64,000 nucleotides of DNA. Source: Mycobacterium sp. URHD0025. Lineage in GTDB: Bacteria > Actinomycetota > Actinomycetes > Mycobacteriales > Mycobacteriaceae. The stretch's first letter is position 1. Every line of letters starts with the position of its first letter. Below are positions 16,992-25,271 of the stretch, in pieces. A program made the translations under genes and the position numbers. Where the stretch lies: positions 1 through 64,000 of the forward strand of contig NZ_AUEQ01000018.1 in NCBI RefSeq assembly GCF_000426065.1. Direction: 5' to 3'. The notes under the pieces are model-generated. The model searched no databases. It was not told where the DNA came from and was given only the letters and a program-made list of their open reading frames with translations.

Positions 16992-19367
16992 ATGCGCGTC
17001 GACGGACGGGACATCACTGTCACCGGCAGTCTTTTGCAACCGCCGACCCGTCGCACCAACGACATCCTGCGCCTGATACTGGCCGCGATCTTCCTGGCCA
17101 CCGTCATCACCAGCTCGCTGATCACCCGCTACGAGTGGGTAGCGCTGGAGCGCTCCATCTCCGAGATCGTCGGCGTACTGACCCCTACCCAGTCCAATCT
17201 GGTGTACCTGGCCTACGGCATCGCGATCCTGGCCCTGCCGTTCGTGATCCTGGTCAGCATCGTTCTCGGCCGGCAATGGAAACTGCTGGGCGCATACGCG
17301 GCCGCGGCCCTGATCACCATGCTGTCGCTGTCGATCACCGCCAACGGCATCGCCGCCCCCAAATGGCACTTCGATCTGTCCGACCGGCTCAGCTCCCAGC
17401 TATCGCAGTTCCTCGACGACCCGCGCTGGATCGGCATGCTCGCCGCGGTGCTCACCGTCTCCGGGCCCTGGCTCTCACGCCGGCTGCGCCGCTGGTGGTG
17501 GACGCTGCTGCTGGCATTCGTCCCGATCCATCTGGTGGTCAGCGCCGTCGTGCCGGCCCGCTCACTGCTCGGCCTGACCGCGGGCTGGTTCGTCGGCGCG
17601 CTCGTGGTGTGGCTCGTCGGCACCCCCGCCCTGGAAGTCCCGCTCGACGGCGCGGTGCGCGCGTTGGCAAGGCGCGGTTTCGTCGTCTCGGCGTTCACCG
17701 TGGTGCGCCCGGCCGGCGCCGGTCCGCTGACGCTGACCGCACAGTCCCCCGATCCCGACTCCAGCGCCGTCGTCGAGCTGTACGGCCCCAACCAGCAGAG
17801 CGGCGGCGCGGTGCGGCAGGTGTGGCGCAAACTGCGCCTGCGCACCAATGAGACGGCGCCCCTGCAGACCTCGATGCGCCGCGCCGTCGAGCACCGCGCG
17901 CTGATGGCCATCGCCATCGGCGATCTCGGGCTGGCGAGTACGTCGACCATGTCGGTCGCGGCACTGGACCGCGGCTGGACGCTGTACGCACACAACCGCA
18001 AACGCGGCATCCCGCTGGACCAGAGCACCGACGAAACCACCGTCGGGCGCGTCTGGAACGCGCTGCGCACCCTGCACGATCACCAGATCTCGCACGGCGA
18101 CCTGCGCAGCAAGGAGATCACCGTCGACGACGGCGCCGTGCTGTTCGGCGGGTTCGGCAACGCCGAATACGGCGCCACCGACGCCCAATTGCAGTCCGAC
18201 ATCGCGCAACTGCTCGTCACCACCACCGCGCTGTACGACCCGCAATCGGCAGTCGCCGCGGCGATCGAGGCGTTCGGCCGCGACACCGTGCTCACCGCAT
18301 CGCGACGGTTGACGAAGGCCGCGGTGCCGTCCCGGGTACGCGACGCCGTCCCCGACGCCAAAGAAGTGATGGCCGCGGCCCGCGACGAGGTGAAACGCCA
18401 GACCGGTGCCGATCAGATCCAGGCCGAGACCATCACGCGGTTCACCCCCACCCAGGTGATCCAGCTGGTGCTTCTGGTGGCGCTGGTCTACGTCGCCTAC
18501 CCGTTCATCAGCACGGTGCCGACGTTCTTCTCCGAGCTGCGCACCGTCAACTGGTCGTGGGCACTGCTCGGGCTGACGGTCTCGGCGCTGACCTACGTCG
18601 GCGCGGCGGCCGCACTGTGGGCGTGCGCCGACGGGCTGGTGAGTTTCCGCAATCTGTCGATCATGCAGGTGGCCAACACCTTTGCCGCCACCACCACGCC
18701 TGCCGGCGTCGGCGGCCTGGCCCTGAGCACCCGGTTCCTGCAGAAAGGCGGGCTCAGCACCGCGCGCGCCACCGCGGCGGTGGCCCTGCAGCAGTCCGTG
18801 CAGGTGATCGTGCACGTGATCCTGCTGATCCTGTTCAGCACCATGGCCGGAGCCTCGGCCGACCTGTCGCATTTCGTGCCCAGCTCCACCATCCTGTACC
18901 TGATCGCCGGGCTTGCGCTCGGACTCATCGGGGCATTTCTGGCCGTGCCCAAACTGCGGCGCTGGCTGGCCTCCTCGTTGCGGCCCAAGCTCAAAGAGGT
19001 CACCGACGACCTGGTGAAGCTGGCCCGCGAACCGCAACGCCTGGCATTGATCGTGCTGGGCGCCGCGGGCACCACCCTCGGTGCCGCCCTGGCATTGTGG
19101 GCCAGCGTCGAAGCCTTCGGCGGAACCACCTCCTTCGTCACCGTCACTGTCGTGACCATGGTCGGCGGCACCCTCGCCTCCGCTGCCCCTACACCTGGCG
19201 GCGTCGGCGCGGTCGAGGCCGCCCTGATCGGTGGACTGGCCGCGTTCGGCGTGCCCGCCGCGATCGCGGTGCCCGCGGTGCTGCTCTACCGGGTGCTGAC
19301 CTGCTGGCTGCCCGTGTTCATCGGCTGGCCGGTGATGCGCTGGCTCACCGAGAACGAGATGATCTGA
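16992..19367 (+). CDS. Membrane protein joining a degenerate kinase domain to a flippase-type (LPG-synthase TM) domain
   Basis: Large membrane protein of 791 residues in three parts. The N-terminal region (about 25-210) holds about six helices. A soluble middle (about 215-475) has kinase-like landmarks: SHGDLRSKEITVDD near 367 matches the catalytic loop H-G-D-L-R-x-x-N, and LFGGFGN near 384 sits where DFG should be. The DFG Asp is replaced by Gly387 and the loop Asn by Glu375, so catalysis is unlikely. The C-terminal region (about 485-785) fits the lysylphosphatidylglycerol synthase membrane domain (TTTPAGVGGLALSTRFL, AAPTPGGVGAVEAALIGGL), a fold thought to move lipids. The ATG at 16992 with GGAAGGGGG upstream is preferred to the TTG at 16953. 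It diverges from the receptor kinase gene across 246 bp. Confidence 0.8.
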   Translation: MRVDGRDITVTGSLLQPPTRRTNDILRLILAAIFLATVITSSLITRYEWVALERSISEIVGVLTPTQSNLVYLAYGIAILALPFVILVSIVLGRQWKLLGAYAAAALITMLSLSITANGIAAPKWHFDLSDRLSSQLSQFLDDPRWIGMLAAVLTVSGPWLSRRLRRWWWTLLLAFVPIHLVVSAVVPARSLLGLTAGWFVGALVVWLVGTPALEVPLDGAVRALARRGFVVSAFTVVRPAGAGPLTLTAQSPDPDSSAVVELYGPNQQSGGAVRQVWRKLRLRTNETAPLQTSMRRAVEHRALMAIAIGDLGLASTSTMSVAALDRGWTLYAHNRKRGIPLDQSTDETTVGRVWNALRTLHDHQISHGDLRSKEITVDDGAVLFGGFGNAEYGATDAQLQSDIAQLLVTTTALYDPQSAVAAAIEAFGRDTVLTASRRLTKAAVPSRVRDAVPDAKEVMAAARDEVKRQTGADQIQAETITRFTPTQVIQLVLLVALVYVAYPFISTVPTFFSELRTVNWSWALLGLTVSALTYVGAAAALWACADGLVSFRNLSIMQVANTFAATTTPAGVGGLALSTRFLQKGGLSTARATAAVALQQSVQVIVHVILLILFSTMAGASADLSHFVPSSTILYLIAGLALGLIGAFLAVPKLRRWLASSLRPKLKEVTDDLVKLAREPQRLALIVLGAAGTTLGAALALWASVEAFGGTTSFVTVTVVTMVGGTLASAAPTPGGVGAVEAALIGGLAAFGVPAAIAVPAVLLYRVLTCWLPVFIGWPVMRWLTENEMI

Positions 19368-20039
19368 GCGCGACGCGCTGTTGGCGTGTCGGCGGCCCGG
19401 CGTGTCGCGGCCGGCGGACGTGTCTCGAGTTGCCCGCCTGTTAGCGACAATTCAGCGACAATCGCCACCTGCGCACCCAGAGCATCAGCTGTCACAGATG
19501 CGAGCCGAACTTCCGTCACTCAAGTGCACGTGGGCCCCGTGTGTCACAGAAATCGAGTTGCCCACCTACGAGCGACAGTGTCGCTGTAAGCCGGGCACTG
19601 GACTGGTGAGGCTGATGGGGCACATGGCGCTGGATTGGCGAAAGCGCTCAGCGACAATGGGTTTGGTGAGAGATGAGTTGCCGGTGTGGCGACTGTCGCT
19701 GAATTGTCGCTAACAGGCGGGCAACTCGGCAACGCGGAGGAAACTCACGACGTGGCAGCGCTGACGACCATGGCGAGCGGGGGGCCGATGGGACGTGGGC
19801 ATCGACGGAGACGTCGGCGGCGGTGAACAGCGCGAAGAAGTTTCGACAGTCCCCGGCCGGCGCAGCCACAGAGGCTGTTCACACGATCAGCACCGTCCAC
19901 ATCCATGCACGGCACCTCAAGCTAACGCTGTGACCTGCGCATTTCCCTCGGACAAACTGGGTGGGCGCGCGATTCCCATGAAGGATTCCGGATGATCCGT
20001 GCAGTCAGCAACCCCGGTGAGGTGCCATGATGATGTGTC
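19368..20039. repeat. Gene-free stretch with an element bounded by 43-bp inverted repeats (19426-19728)
   Basis: This 672-bp gap holds no convincing gene. A 43-bp arm at 19426-19468 is repeated in inverted form at 19686-19728 with a single mismatch, enclosing 217 bp. Inside, shorter copies of the same words recur: GAGTTGCCC followed by AGCGACA at 19555-19575, where AGCGACAGTGTCGCT is itself a perfect palindrome, and CAGCGACA at 19648-19655. The arms read GAGTTGCCCGCCTGTTAGC then AGCGACA-type words. The frames that cross it only translate the repeat, and no transposase is present. It looks like a MITE- or REP-like element inserted between two genes. The remaining flanks (19368-19425 and 19729-20039) show nothing recognisable. 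Confidence 0.75.
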
Positions 20040-21989
20040 ATGGACAGCGCAGATCCCACCGAGCTGATCCGCCATGCCGACGCCGCACTCGCCGGCGTCG
20101 GCAAACTTCGTGCCGAGGTCGCCGACCGAATCCGCACCGGCACCGACGAGGTGGTGACGCAGACGCTGCAATCGGCGTCGCTGCAACACCTGCGCCCATA
20201 TCTGGCGCGCGGCGCCCGCCTCGGCGGACTGGCCAACTCCGACTACCGCACCGTGCACGACATCCACACCGTGCCGGCCCGGCTTTTGACGCAGGTACCC
20301 GGTATCGACATCGAGGCCGCACAGTCCGTGCAGGCCGCAGCCCAGGCCATGGCCGACCACATCCGCACCACAACGCGGCCTCGGCTGCGTGCCGGGCAGG
20401 ACACCGAGCTGCTGACCTCACTGCTGACGCTGGTTCAGGCCGACGTGCCGGTCAAACAACTGCGCCGGCTGATGCCGCGGCTGCGCAGCCACACCGTGTC
20501 AGATCAGCTTCTCGAATCGGTGCGCGTGTTGCTGGACCGCATCGACGATGCCCGCCACTTCGAGGGCGACGTCTGGGCGCAGTATCGCTCCGACCCCCGT
20601 CCCATCGACCAGCTACTGAGCGACTTCGCCTCCGGGACAACCGATGTCGATGCCGCTCAGGGGTTCGTCGGAGCCGAGGTGGCCGCACTTGTCGAGCAGA
20701 CCGTACTGAACCGCTCTCTGCTGCGCACCGAACTGCGCGGCTACCAGGACTTCGGCGCCCGGTACGCGCTGGCACGTGAGCGGGTGCTGCTCTGCGACGA
20801 TCTCGGCCTGGGCAAAACTCTGCAGGCACTGGCGGTCGCCGCGCACCTGTCCGCCGCCGCACAGCTTCGCCACACCTTGGTGGTGTGCCAGCCCAACACC
20901 GGAATCCATTGGGCCGCAGAGACAGCCAAGCACACCGCGCTACGGGCGATCGAGATCCGCGGCAGCGAACGCGATGCGCGCCTTGAGAATTGGAAGAGCT
21001 CGGGCGGCGTCGCCATCGTCTCGTTCGACACCCTGCAGCGCATCAAACTGCCCGAACGCCCGGGCCTGGTCATCATCGACGAGGCGCACCTGCTGCGCGA
21101 CCCGAAATCCGACCGGGCCCGCGCCGTGCGCAACGTGATGACCTCCGACAACCGCGTGCTGTTCCTGTCCGGTGTGCCGATGCACCAGCGGATCGGCGGT
21201 TTTCGCCATCTGGCCGACTTCCTGCAGCCCGACGTCGCAGGCAAGGTGGCTCCCAACGCGGGTGAACGGGGATCGATCGCCTTCCGTCGCGCGGTGGACC
21301 GGGTGTACCTGCGACGTGACTACCGCGATGTGGTCGACGAGCTACCGGCACGGATCGCCACCGAAGAATGGGTGCGGCCCAGCCGCGCCGACCGCGAGCG
21401 TTACCGGCAGGCCGTCTCGAGCGGCAACTTCAGCGCCATCCGGCAGGGAGCCTGGCCGTCCGGCGCACCGACACCGGCCGCCAAGCTGGACCGGCTCATC
21501 GAACTCACCAACGAGGCCCACATCAACGGGGCCAAAGTGGTGGTGTTCTCGCATTTCCCCGCGGTGCTCGATGTCATTCGGAAAGCCTTGCCGGGCAACA
21601 TGTTCGGACCGGTGGACGCGTCGGTACCCGATCAGCAGGCCGTCGTCGACGCATTCGCGACCGACCGTGGTCCGGCCACCCTGCTGGCCCACATCGGTGC
21701 CGGCGCACTGGACCTGCGCCGACTGAACGCTCCGGCAGTGTTCATCATCGCCGAACCGCAATGGCAGCCACGCACCGAACGGAAGGTCGTCGGACGCACC
21801 CAGCGGCTCAGCGAACTGCACACCGTACGGGTGCACCGGCTGCTGGCCAGAGGCACCGTCGACGAGCCGATCCGTCGCCTGGCGCATCACCCCGACGAAG
21901 CTCCGCCGCATCAGGACGAGGTGGTGCGGGCCGAACAGGCCCGGCTGGCGCGGGCCGGGCTGACCGCGAAGTTCAGTGGAACCGGTTAA
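20040..21989 (+). CDS. SNF2-type helicase/ATPase with N-terminal helix-hairpin-helix region
   Basis: Cytoplasmic protein of 649 residues. The N-terminal third has no clear assignment apart from a helix-hairpin-helix-like stretch near 84-100 (LLTQVPGIDIEAAQSV), a common non-specific DNA-binding element. From about residue 232 it reads as a compact superfamily 2 helicase of the SNF2 kind: LRGYQDFGARYA, Walker A DDLGLGKTLQ (253-262), VVCQPN, VSFDTLQR, DEAH (347-350), LFLSGVPM, then a second lobe with VVVFSHFPAVLDVI and the motif VI-like GRTQR. These proteins usually translocate on duplex DNA and remodel bound proteins. The 3' end overlaps by 17 bp the convergent gene at 21973. It is not next to a nuclease or methylase gene, so a defence role is not indicated. 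Confidence 0.82.
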   Translation: MDSADPTELIRHADAALAGVGKLRAEVADRIRTGTDEVVTQTLQSASLQHLRPYLARGARLGGLANSDYRTVHDIHTVPARLLTQVPGIDIEAAQSVQAAAQAMADHIRTTTRPRLRAGQDTELLTSLLTLVQADVPVKQLRRLMPRLRSHTVSDQLLESVRVLLDRIDDARHFEGDVWAQYRSDPRPIDQLLSDFASGTTDVDAAQGFVGAEVAALVEQTVLNRSLLRTELRGYQDFGARYALARERVLLCDDLGLGKTLQALAVAAHLSAAAQLRHTLVVCQPNTGIHWAAETAKHTALRAIEIRGSERDARLENWKSSGGVAIVSFDTLQRIKLPERPGLVIIDEAHLLRDPKSDRARAVRNVMTSDNRVLFLSGVPMHQRIGGFRHLADFLQPDVAGKVAPNAGERGSIAFRRAVDRVYLRRDYRDVVDELPARIATEEWVRPSRADRERYRQAVSSGNFSAIRQGAWPSGAPTPAAKLDRLIELTNEAHINGAKVVVFSHFPAVLDVIRKALPGNMFGPVDASVPDQQAVVDAFATDRGPATLLAHIGAGALDLRRLNAPAVFIIAEPQWQPRTERKVVGRTQRLSELHTVRVHRLLARGTVDEPIRRLAHHPDEAPPHQDEVVRAEQARLARAGLTAKFSGTG

Positions 21990-23127
21990 TGATCGGAATG
22001 CGCTCGATGATCCGGTCCCGCAGCCGCGGCTGCGGATAGGTCACCGGCGGGGGAACATACGGCGGTGGCGCGTAGACCGGCGCCGGGGGCGGTGCGGGCG
22101 CGGGCGGCACGTAGGCGGGCGCGGCCGTGGGCGCCGGAGCGGCAGGGGCCGGGGCGACCTGCGCGGGCGGCTGATGTACCGGCGGGTCGGCAGCCTCGAC
22201 CGCCTGCGCCGGCGGCGGGGCTGCCGGAGTGTGCGGCGGAGCGGCGGGCGCCGGCTTGCCGACGGGTTTTTCGACCGGCTTCTGCACCGGTTTCGGGGCC
22301 GGGCCGGCCTCGGGAGCCGATTCCTGGATGCTCGCGGTGTGCGCGGTTTCGGATACCGCCCCGGGATGCAGGTGCAGCCCGATGGCGGCCGAGGTCGCGA
22401 CGACGAGTGCCACCAGGGCTCCGCCGACGATCGACGACAATGCGCCGACCTTGGTCAGATGGACCGTCTTGGCCGGGGCCGCAGCGGTATTCACGGCGAG
22501 TGCCGCGGCCAGTCCAGCGCCTCGCGCGAACGCCAGGTCGGATTCGGCCGAGGTGATCACCGCAGTCGGCAGGGACTCGGCCAACTCGCTCACGATCGGA
22601 TCTTGGGCGTCCGAACCCAGGATGAACATCGCGGTGACCGGCCTGCCGGTGAGTGCCAAAAGTCCGGTGATGTCGGCGACAAACGTCTCGGACCGCTCGA
22701 TGCGGTCGGCGCTGACGTCGTCGGGTGTCACGATCGCCACCACGGCGGCGTCGGGCTCGACAATGCACACCGCAATGTCGTCGTGGTCGGTGATCTCGGC
22801 GATTCCACTGGCCAGCATGCCGGCCGCCTCGATCTCCGAGACCGCGAAGACATTTCCGTAACCGCGGTTGTCCAGGGACTGCATGATGTGGCCGGCCAGC
22901 GGCGCGGCGTCGTTGGTCCACGTCACGCCGATGGCATGGATGCGATGTCCGCCTTCGAGCTCGGTGTCGTCCACCAAGCCGCGCAGGAGACCGTCGGGGT
23001 CGTAGCCGGCGACATCCTCGAGCAAGATCGCGCCGCGATCGAGCGGATGTCCCTCGCCCGTCGTGCCCTCGACGAGCACCCACCGAACGGCTCTCGAAGT
23101 CATCGCGAGGCCGAGCACGAGATCCAT
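21973..23127 (-). CDS. Mycobacterial membrane protein with Pro-rich tail (DUF7159-type)
   Basis: Single-pass membrane protein of 384 residues, function unknown. The N-terminal soluble domain (about 1-215) starts MDLVLGLAMTSRAVRWVLVEG and looks like a degenerate actin/ASKHA-like fold judging from short glycine-containing strands (AMFILGSDAQD). One helix follows (about 228-252), then a long Pro/Ala-rich extracytoplasmic tail ending in RIPIINRFH. It is a distant paralogue of the product at 33017, which shares the opening and the domain order. These proteins are common in mycobacteria and I know of no assigned role. The C-terminal coding end overlaps the helicase gene by 17 bp. Confidence 0.75.
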   Translation of the reverse strand: MDLVLGLAMTSRAVRWVLVEGTTGEGHPLDRGAILLEDVAGYDPDGLLRGLVDDTELEGGHRIHAIGVTWTNDAAPLAGHIMQSLDNRGYGNVFAVSEIEAAGMLASGIAEITDHDDIAVCIVEPDAAVVAIVTPDDVSADRIERSETFVADITGLLALTGRPVTAMFILGSDAQDPIVSELAESLPTAVITSAESDLAFARGAGLAAALAVNTAAAPAKTVHLTKVGALSSIVGGALVALVVATSAAIGLHLHPGAVSETAHTASIQESAPEAGPAPKPVQKPVEKPVGKPAPAAPPHTPAAPPPAQAVEAADPPVHQPPAQVAPAPAAPAPTAAPAYVPPAPAPPPAPVYAPPPYVPPPVTYPQPRLRDRIIERIPIINRFH

Positions 23128-23272
23128 ACCGATCCCCCGATCTGCCTAGTCCTTCGTTGATCAGGTTACCGGTGTGACGGCGCTTACACGTGGGTGCGCC
23201 GATCTACGCGCAAACTGTTCGATCCGGCATCGGCCTCCAGTCATGCGGCGCCACACCATAAGCTCGCTGCAT

Positions 23273-23725
23273 ATGAGGTACCTCGCGGCCGTCCTGGCCA
23301 CCACATCGTTGCTCGCCGGATGCGCTGTCGCAGGCAAGCCCACCATGGGTCCGGTGACCGATGAATGGCGGCAGGCCGTCGTCACGGCGGTCGCCGGCCT
23401 CGGCACGCAGATGGGTCCGATCGCCAACGCGATGGTGACCGCGGACCACCGGACCGATTACGGGGCACTGCACAATGCCTGCAACGACATGCGTCACTAC
23501 GTCGACTCGGTCCAGAACGAGGTCCTGCCCGGACCCGACACCAAAGTCAACGCCGCCCTGCGGGACGGTCTCGACGGCTACCGCAGCATGGCCGACCAAT
23601 GCGTGGCGATGACGCCCGCAAACAGCCCGGGTCGCCTGGCCAAGCTCGGCGCCACCATGGACGAGGCCCATCTGCACATCATCGACGCGCTCAGGCTTCT
23701 CGGCGTCAGCATCCCGAAACGCTGA
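23273..23725 (+). CDS. Small lipoprotein
   Basis: A 150-residue lipoprotein. MRYLAAVLATTSLLAGC is a compact signal peptide with the lipobox LAGC (Cys17). The mature domain is helical and polar (TDEWRQAVVTAVAGLG, LHNACNDMRHYVDSV, ATMDEAHLHIIDALRLLG) with two further Cys that may form a disulfide. It resembles small four-helix secreted proteins of mycobacteria but I cannot name a family. The frame stays open upstream; an alternative ATG at 23243 would add MRRHTISSLH, but the start at 23273 gives the proper signal peptide. Transcribed alone, divergent from the membrane-protein gene at 23127. Confidence 0.75.
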   Translation: MRYLAAVLATTSLLAGCAVAGKPTMGPVTDEWRQAVVTAVAGLGTQMGPIANAMVTADHRTDYGALHNACNDMRHYVDSVQNEVLPGPDTKVNAALRDGLDGYRSMADQCVAMTPANSPGRLAKLGATMDEAHLHIIDALRLLGVSIPKR

Positions 23726-23813
23726 GCCCGCACGTCCATTCGCGGGACTGCCCCTCAAGGACTCCGGCGTGATGGAGACCTCAACCAGTTAATTAGGTTT
23801 TCGTAGCGATTGT

Positions 23814-23831
23814 GTTCCACAATTGTTCACC
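23814..23831 (+). promoter_or_regulatory. Pho-box-like direct repeat abutting the pitA start
   Basis: GTTCCAC (23814-23820) and GTTCACC (23825-23831) are 7-bp direct repeats with an 11-bp period, the geometry used by PhoB-family regulators. They end exactly at the GTG start of a phosphate permease gene. Binding by RegX3 or another regulator is only a suggestion. Confidence 0.3.
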
Positions 23832-24971
23832 GTGTCGTTACAGTTTCTCCTGTTGTGCATTGTCGTTTTCACCGCTTTGATGTTCGACTTCACCAACGGG
23901 TTTCACGACACCGGCAACGCGATGGCGACGTCGATCGCCAGCGGAGCACTCAAACCACGTACTGCGGTGGCACTGTCGGCGCTGCTGAATCTCGTCGGCG
24001 CGTTTCTGTCCACCGCCGTGGCCGCCACGATCGCCAAAGGCCTCGTCGACGCCAATCTGGTGACCCTCGAGCTGGTGTTCGCCGGGCTCGTCGGCAGCAT
24101 CCTGTGGAACTTGCTCACCTGGCTGATGGGCATCCCGTCCAGCTCGTCGCACGCCCTGATCGGCGGCATCGTCGGAGCGATGATCGCCGCCGTCGGAGGC
24201 CACGGCGTGATCTGGCGCGGCGTGGTCTCGACCGTCATCGTGCCCGCGGTGCTGTCACCGCTGATCGCCGGCGTGGTGGCCTGCATCGCCAGCTGGCTGG
24301 TCTACCGGCTGATCCGCGGCCTGCCCAAGGAGCGCACGATCGCCGCCTTCCGGTACGGACAGATCGGCTCGGCATCCCTGATCTCGCTGGCCCACGGCAC
24401 CAATGACGCGCAAAAGACGATGGGCATCATCTTCCTCGCGCTGATCTCCTACGGCGCCGTCGACGATTCGGCGAGCATGCCGCCGTTCTGGGTGATCGCC
24501 GCCTGCGCCGTCGCCATCGCCCTCGGCACGCTCTCCGGTGGCTGGCGAGTCATCCGCACGCTCGGCAAGGGACTCGTCGACACCGAGGCGCCCCAGGGCA
24601 TGGCCGCCGAAGTCTCCTCGGCGGCAACCATCCTGCTGTCCAGCCACTTCGGCTACTCACTGTCCACCACACACGTCGCGACGGGATCGATCCTCGGCAG
24701 CGGGCTGGGCCGTCGCACCGAAGTGCGCTGGGGCGTCGCGCGCAACATGGCCACCGCGTGGCTGATCACCCTGCCCGCGGCGGGCCTTGTCGGCGCGCTC
24801 ACCTACGTGCTCGTACACGGGATCGGTGGCTTTGCCGGACCGCTGATCGGGTTCGTGGCGCTGATCGCCTCGACGGTGCCCATCTGGCTCAAGTCGCGAA
24901 AGCCGCCGATCGACCACAAGAACGTCAACGACGCGTGGCAGGGCAGTCTCACCGCGGTCGAGGGGAAATAG
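23832..24971 (+). CDS. pitA: Low-affinity inorganic phosphate permease PitA
   Basis: Proton-coupled phosphate transporter of the Pit family in the cytoplasmic membrane, about 10 helices. The family duplication is visible: FDFTNGFHDTGNAMATSIASGAL near residue 18 and SLAHGTNDAQKTMG near 190 are the two inverted-repeat signature motifs, each carrying the N-D/N-G type core. The sequence follows M. tuberculosis PitA (Rv0545c) closely, except that it ends at LTAVEGK without the Pro-rich C-terminal tail. The GTG at 23832 (MSLQFLLLC) corresponds to the family start; a TTG three codons earlier is possible. It is followed after 9 bp by a small membrane-protein gene, so the two form an operon. Confidence 0.93.
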   Translation: MSLQFLLLCIVVFTALMFDFTNGFHDTGNAMATSIASGALKPRTAVALSALLNLVGAFLSTAVAATIAKGLVDANLVTLELVFAGLVGSILWNLLTWLMGIPSSSSHALIGGIVGAMIAAVGGHGVIWRGVVSTVIVPAVLSPLIAGVVACIASWLVYRLIRGLPKERTIAAFRYGQIGSASLISLAHGTNDAQKTMGIIFLALISYGAVDDSASMPPFWVIAACAVAIALGTLSGGWRVIRTLGKGLVDTEAPQGMAAEVSSAATILLSSHFGYSLSTTHVATGSILGSGLGRRTEVRWGVARNMATAWLITLPAAGLVGALTYVLVHGIGGFAGPLIGFVALIASTVPIWLKSRKPPIDHKNVNDAWQGSLTAVEGK

Positions 24972-24980
24972 GGACGCAAC

Positions 24981-25271
24981 ATGCACAACTGGATCAACCT
25001 CGCGGCCGTCGGCAAGATCCTGCTCTTCGGCCTGGCGGTGGGCGCATCAGTGCCGACCATGTTCGCGATCGGCGTGCGTCTGCACATCGCAGGTGACCTC
25101 GCGGACAGTCCCTCAGATGCCGGCCGTCGCCGGGTGCTGGTGGGCCTGAGCTGGGTGATGTTCGCGTTGGTGCTGCTCGTGGTGGTCGCCGGCGTGCTGT
25201 TCATCGCCAACTACTTCGTCGGCCATCACACCGGCGTCTACGTGTTCGGCAACAACGCCGCGCACCACTAG
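24981..25271 (+). CDS. Small two-helix membrane protein co-transcribed with pitA
   Basis: A 96-residue protein with two predicted membrane helices (about 8-32 and 52-78) separated by a polar loop with Asp/Arg residues (GDLADSPSDAGRRR), ending in a His-rich tail (NNAAHH). It starts 9 bp after the pitA stop with GGGACGCAAC as a weak ribosome site. Small membrane proteins of this type accompany Pit genes in several mycobacteria as far as I recall, which suggests an accessory role in transport; no direct evidence. Its last 4 bp overlap the end of the convergent cutinase gene. Confidence 0.75.
   Translation: MHNWINLAAVGKILLFGLAVGASVPTMFAIGVRLHIAGDLADSPSDAGRRRVLVGLSWVMFALVLLVVVAGVLFIANYFVGHHTGVYVFGNNAAHH

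Noticed and set aside
17562..19037. 491-codon minus-strand frame inside the pseudokinase-flippase gene
   Set aside because: Composition (Gln, Gly, Arg, Asp) is typical of an antisense frame; the plus-strand protein has coherent helices and motifs.
19381..19869. Short frames on both strands reading ARLLATIQRQSP
   Set aside because: The same peptide arises from both arms of the 43-bp inverted repeat, so these are translations of a repeat and not genes.
20040..21989. Reading the SNF2-type gene as part of a phage-defence system
   Set aside because: Neighbours are a repeat element and a mycobacterial membrane-protein gene; no nuclease, methylase or effector gene accompanies it.
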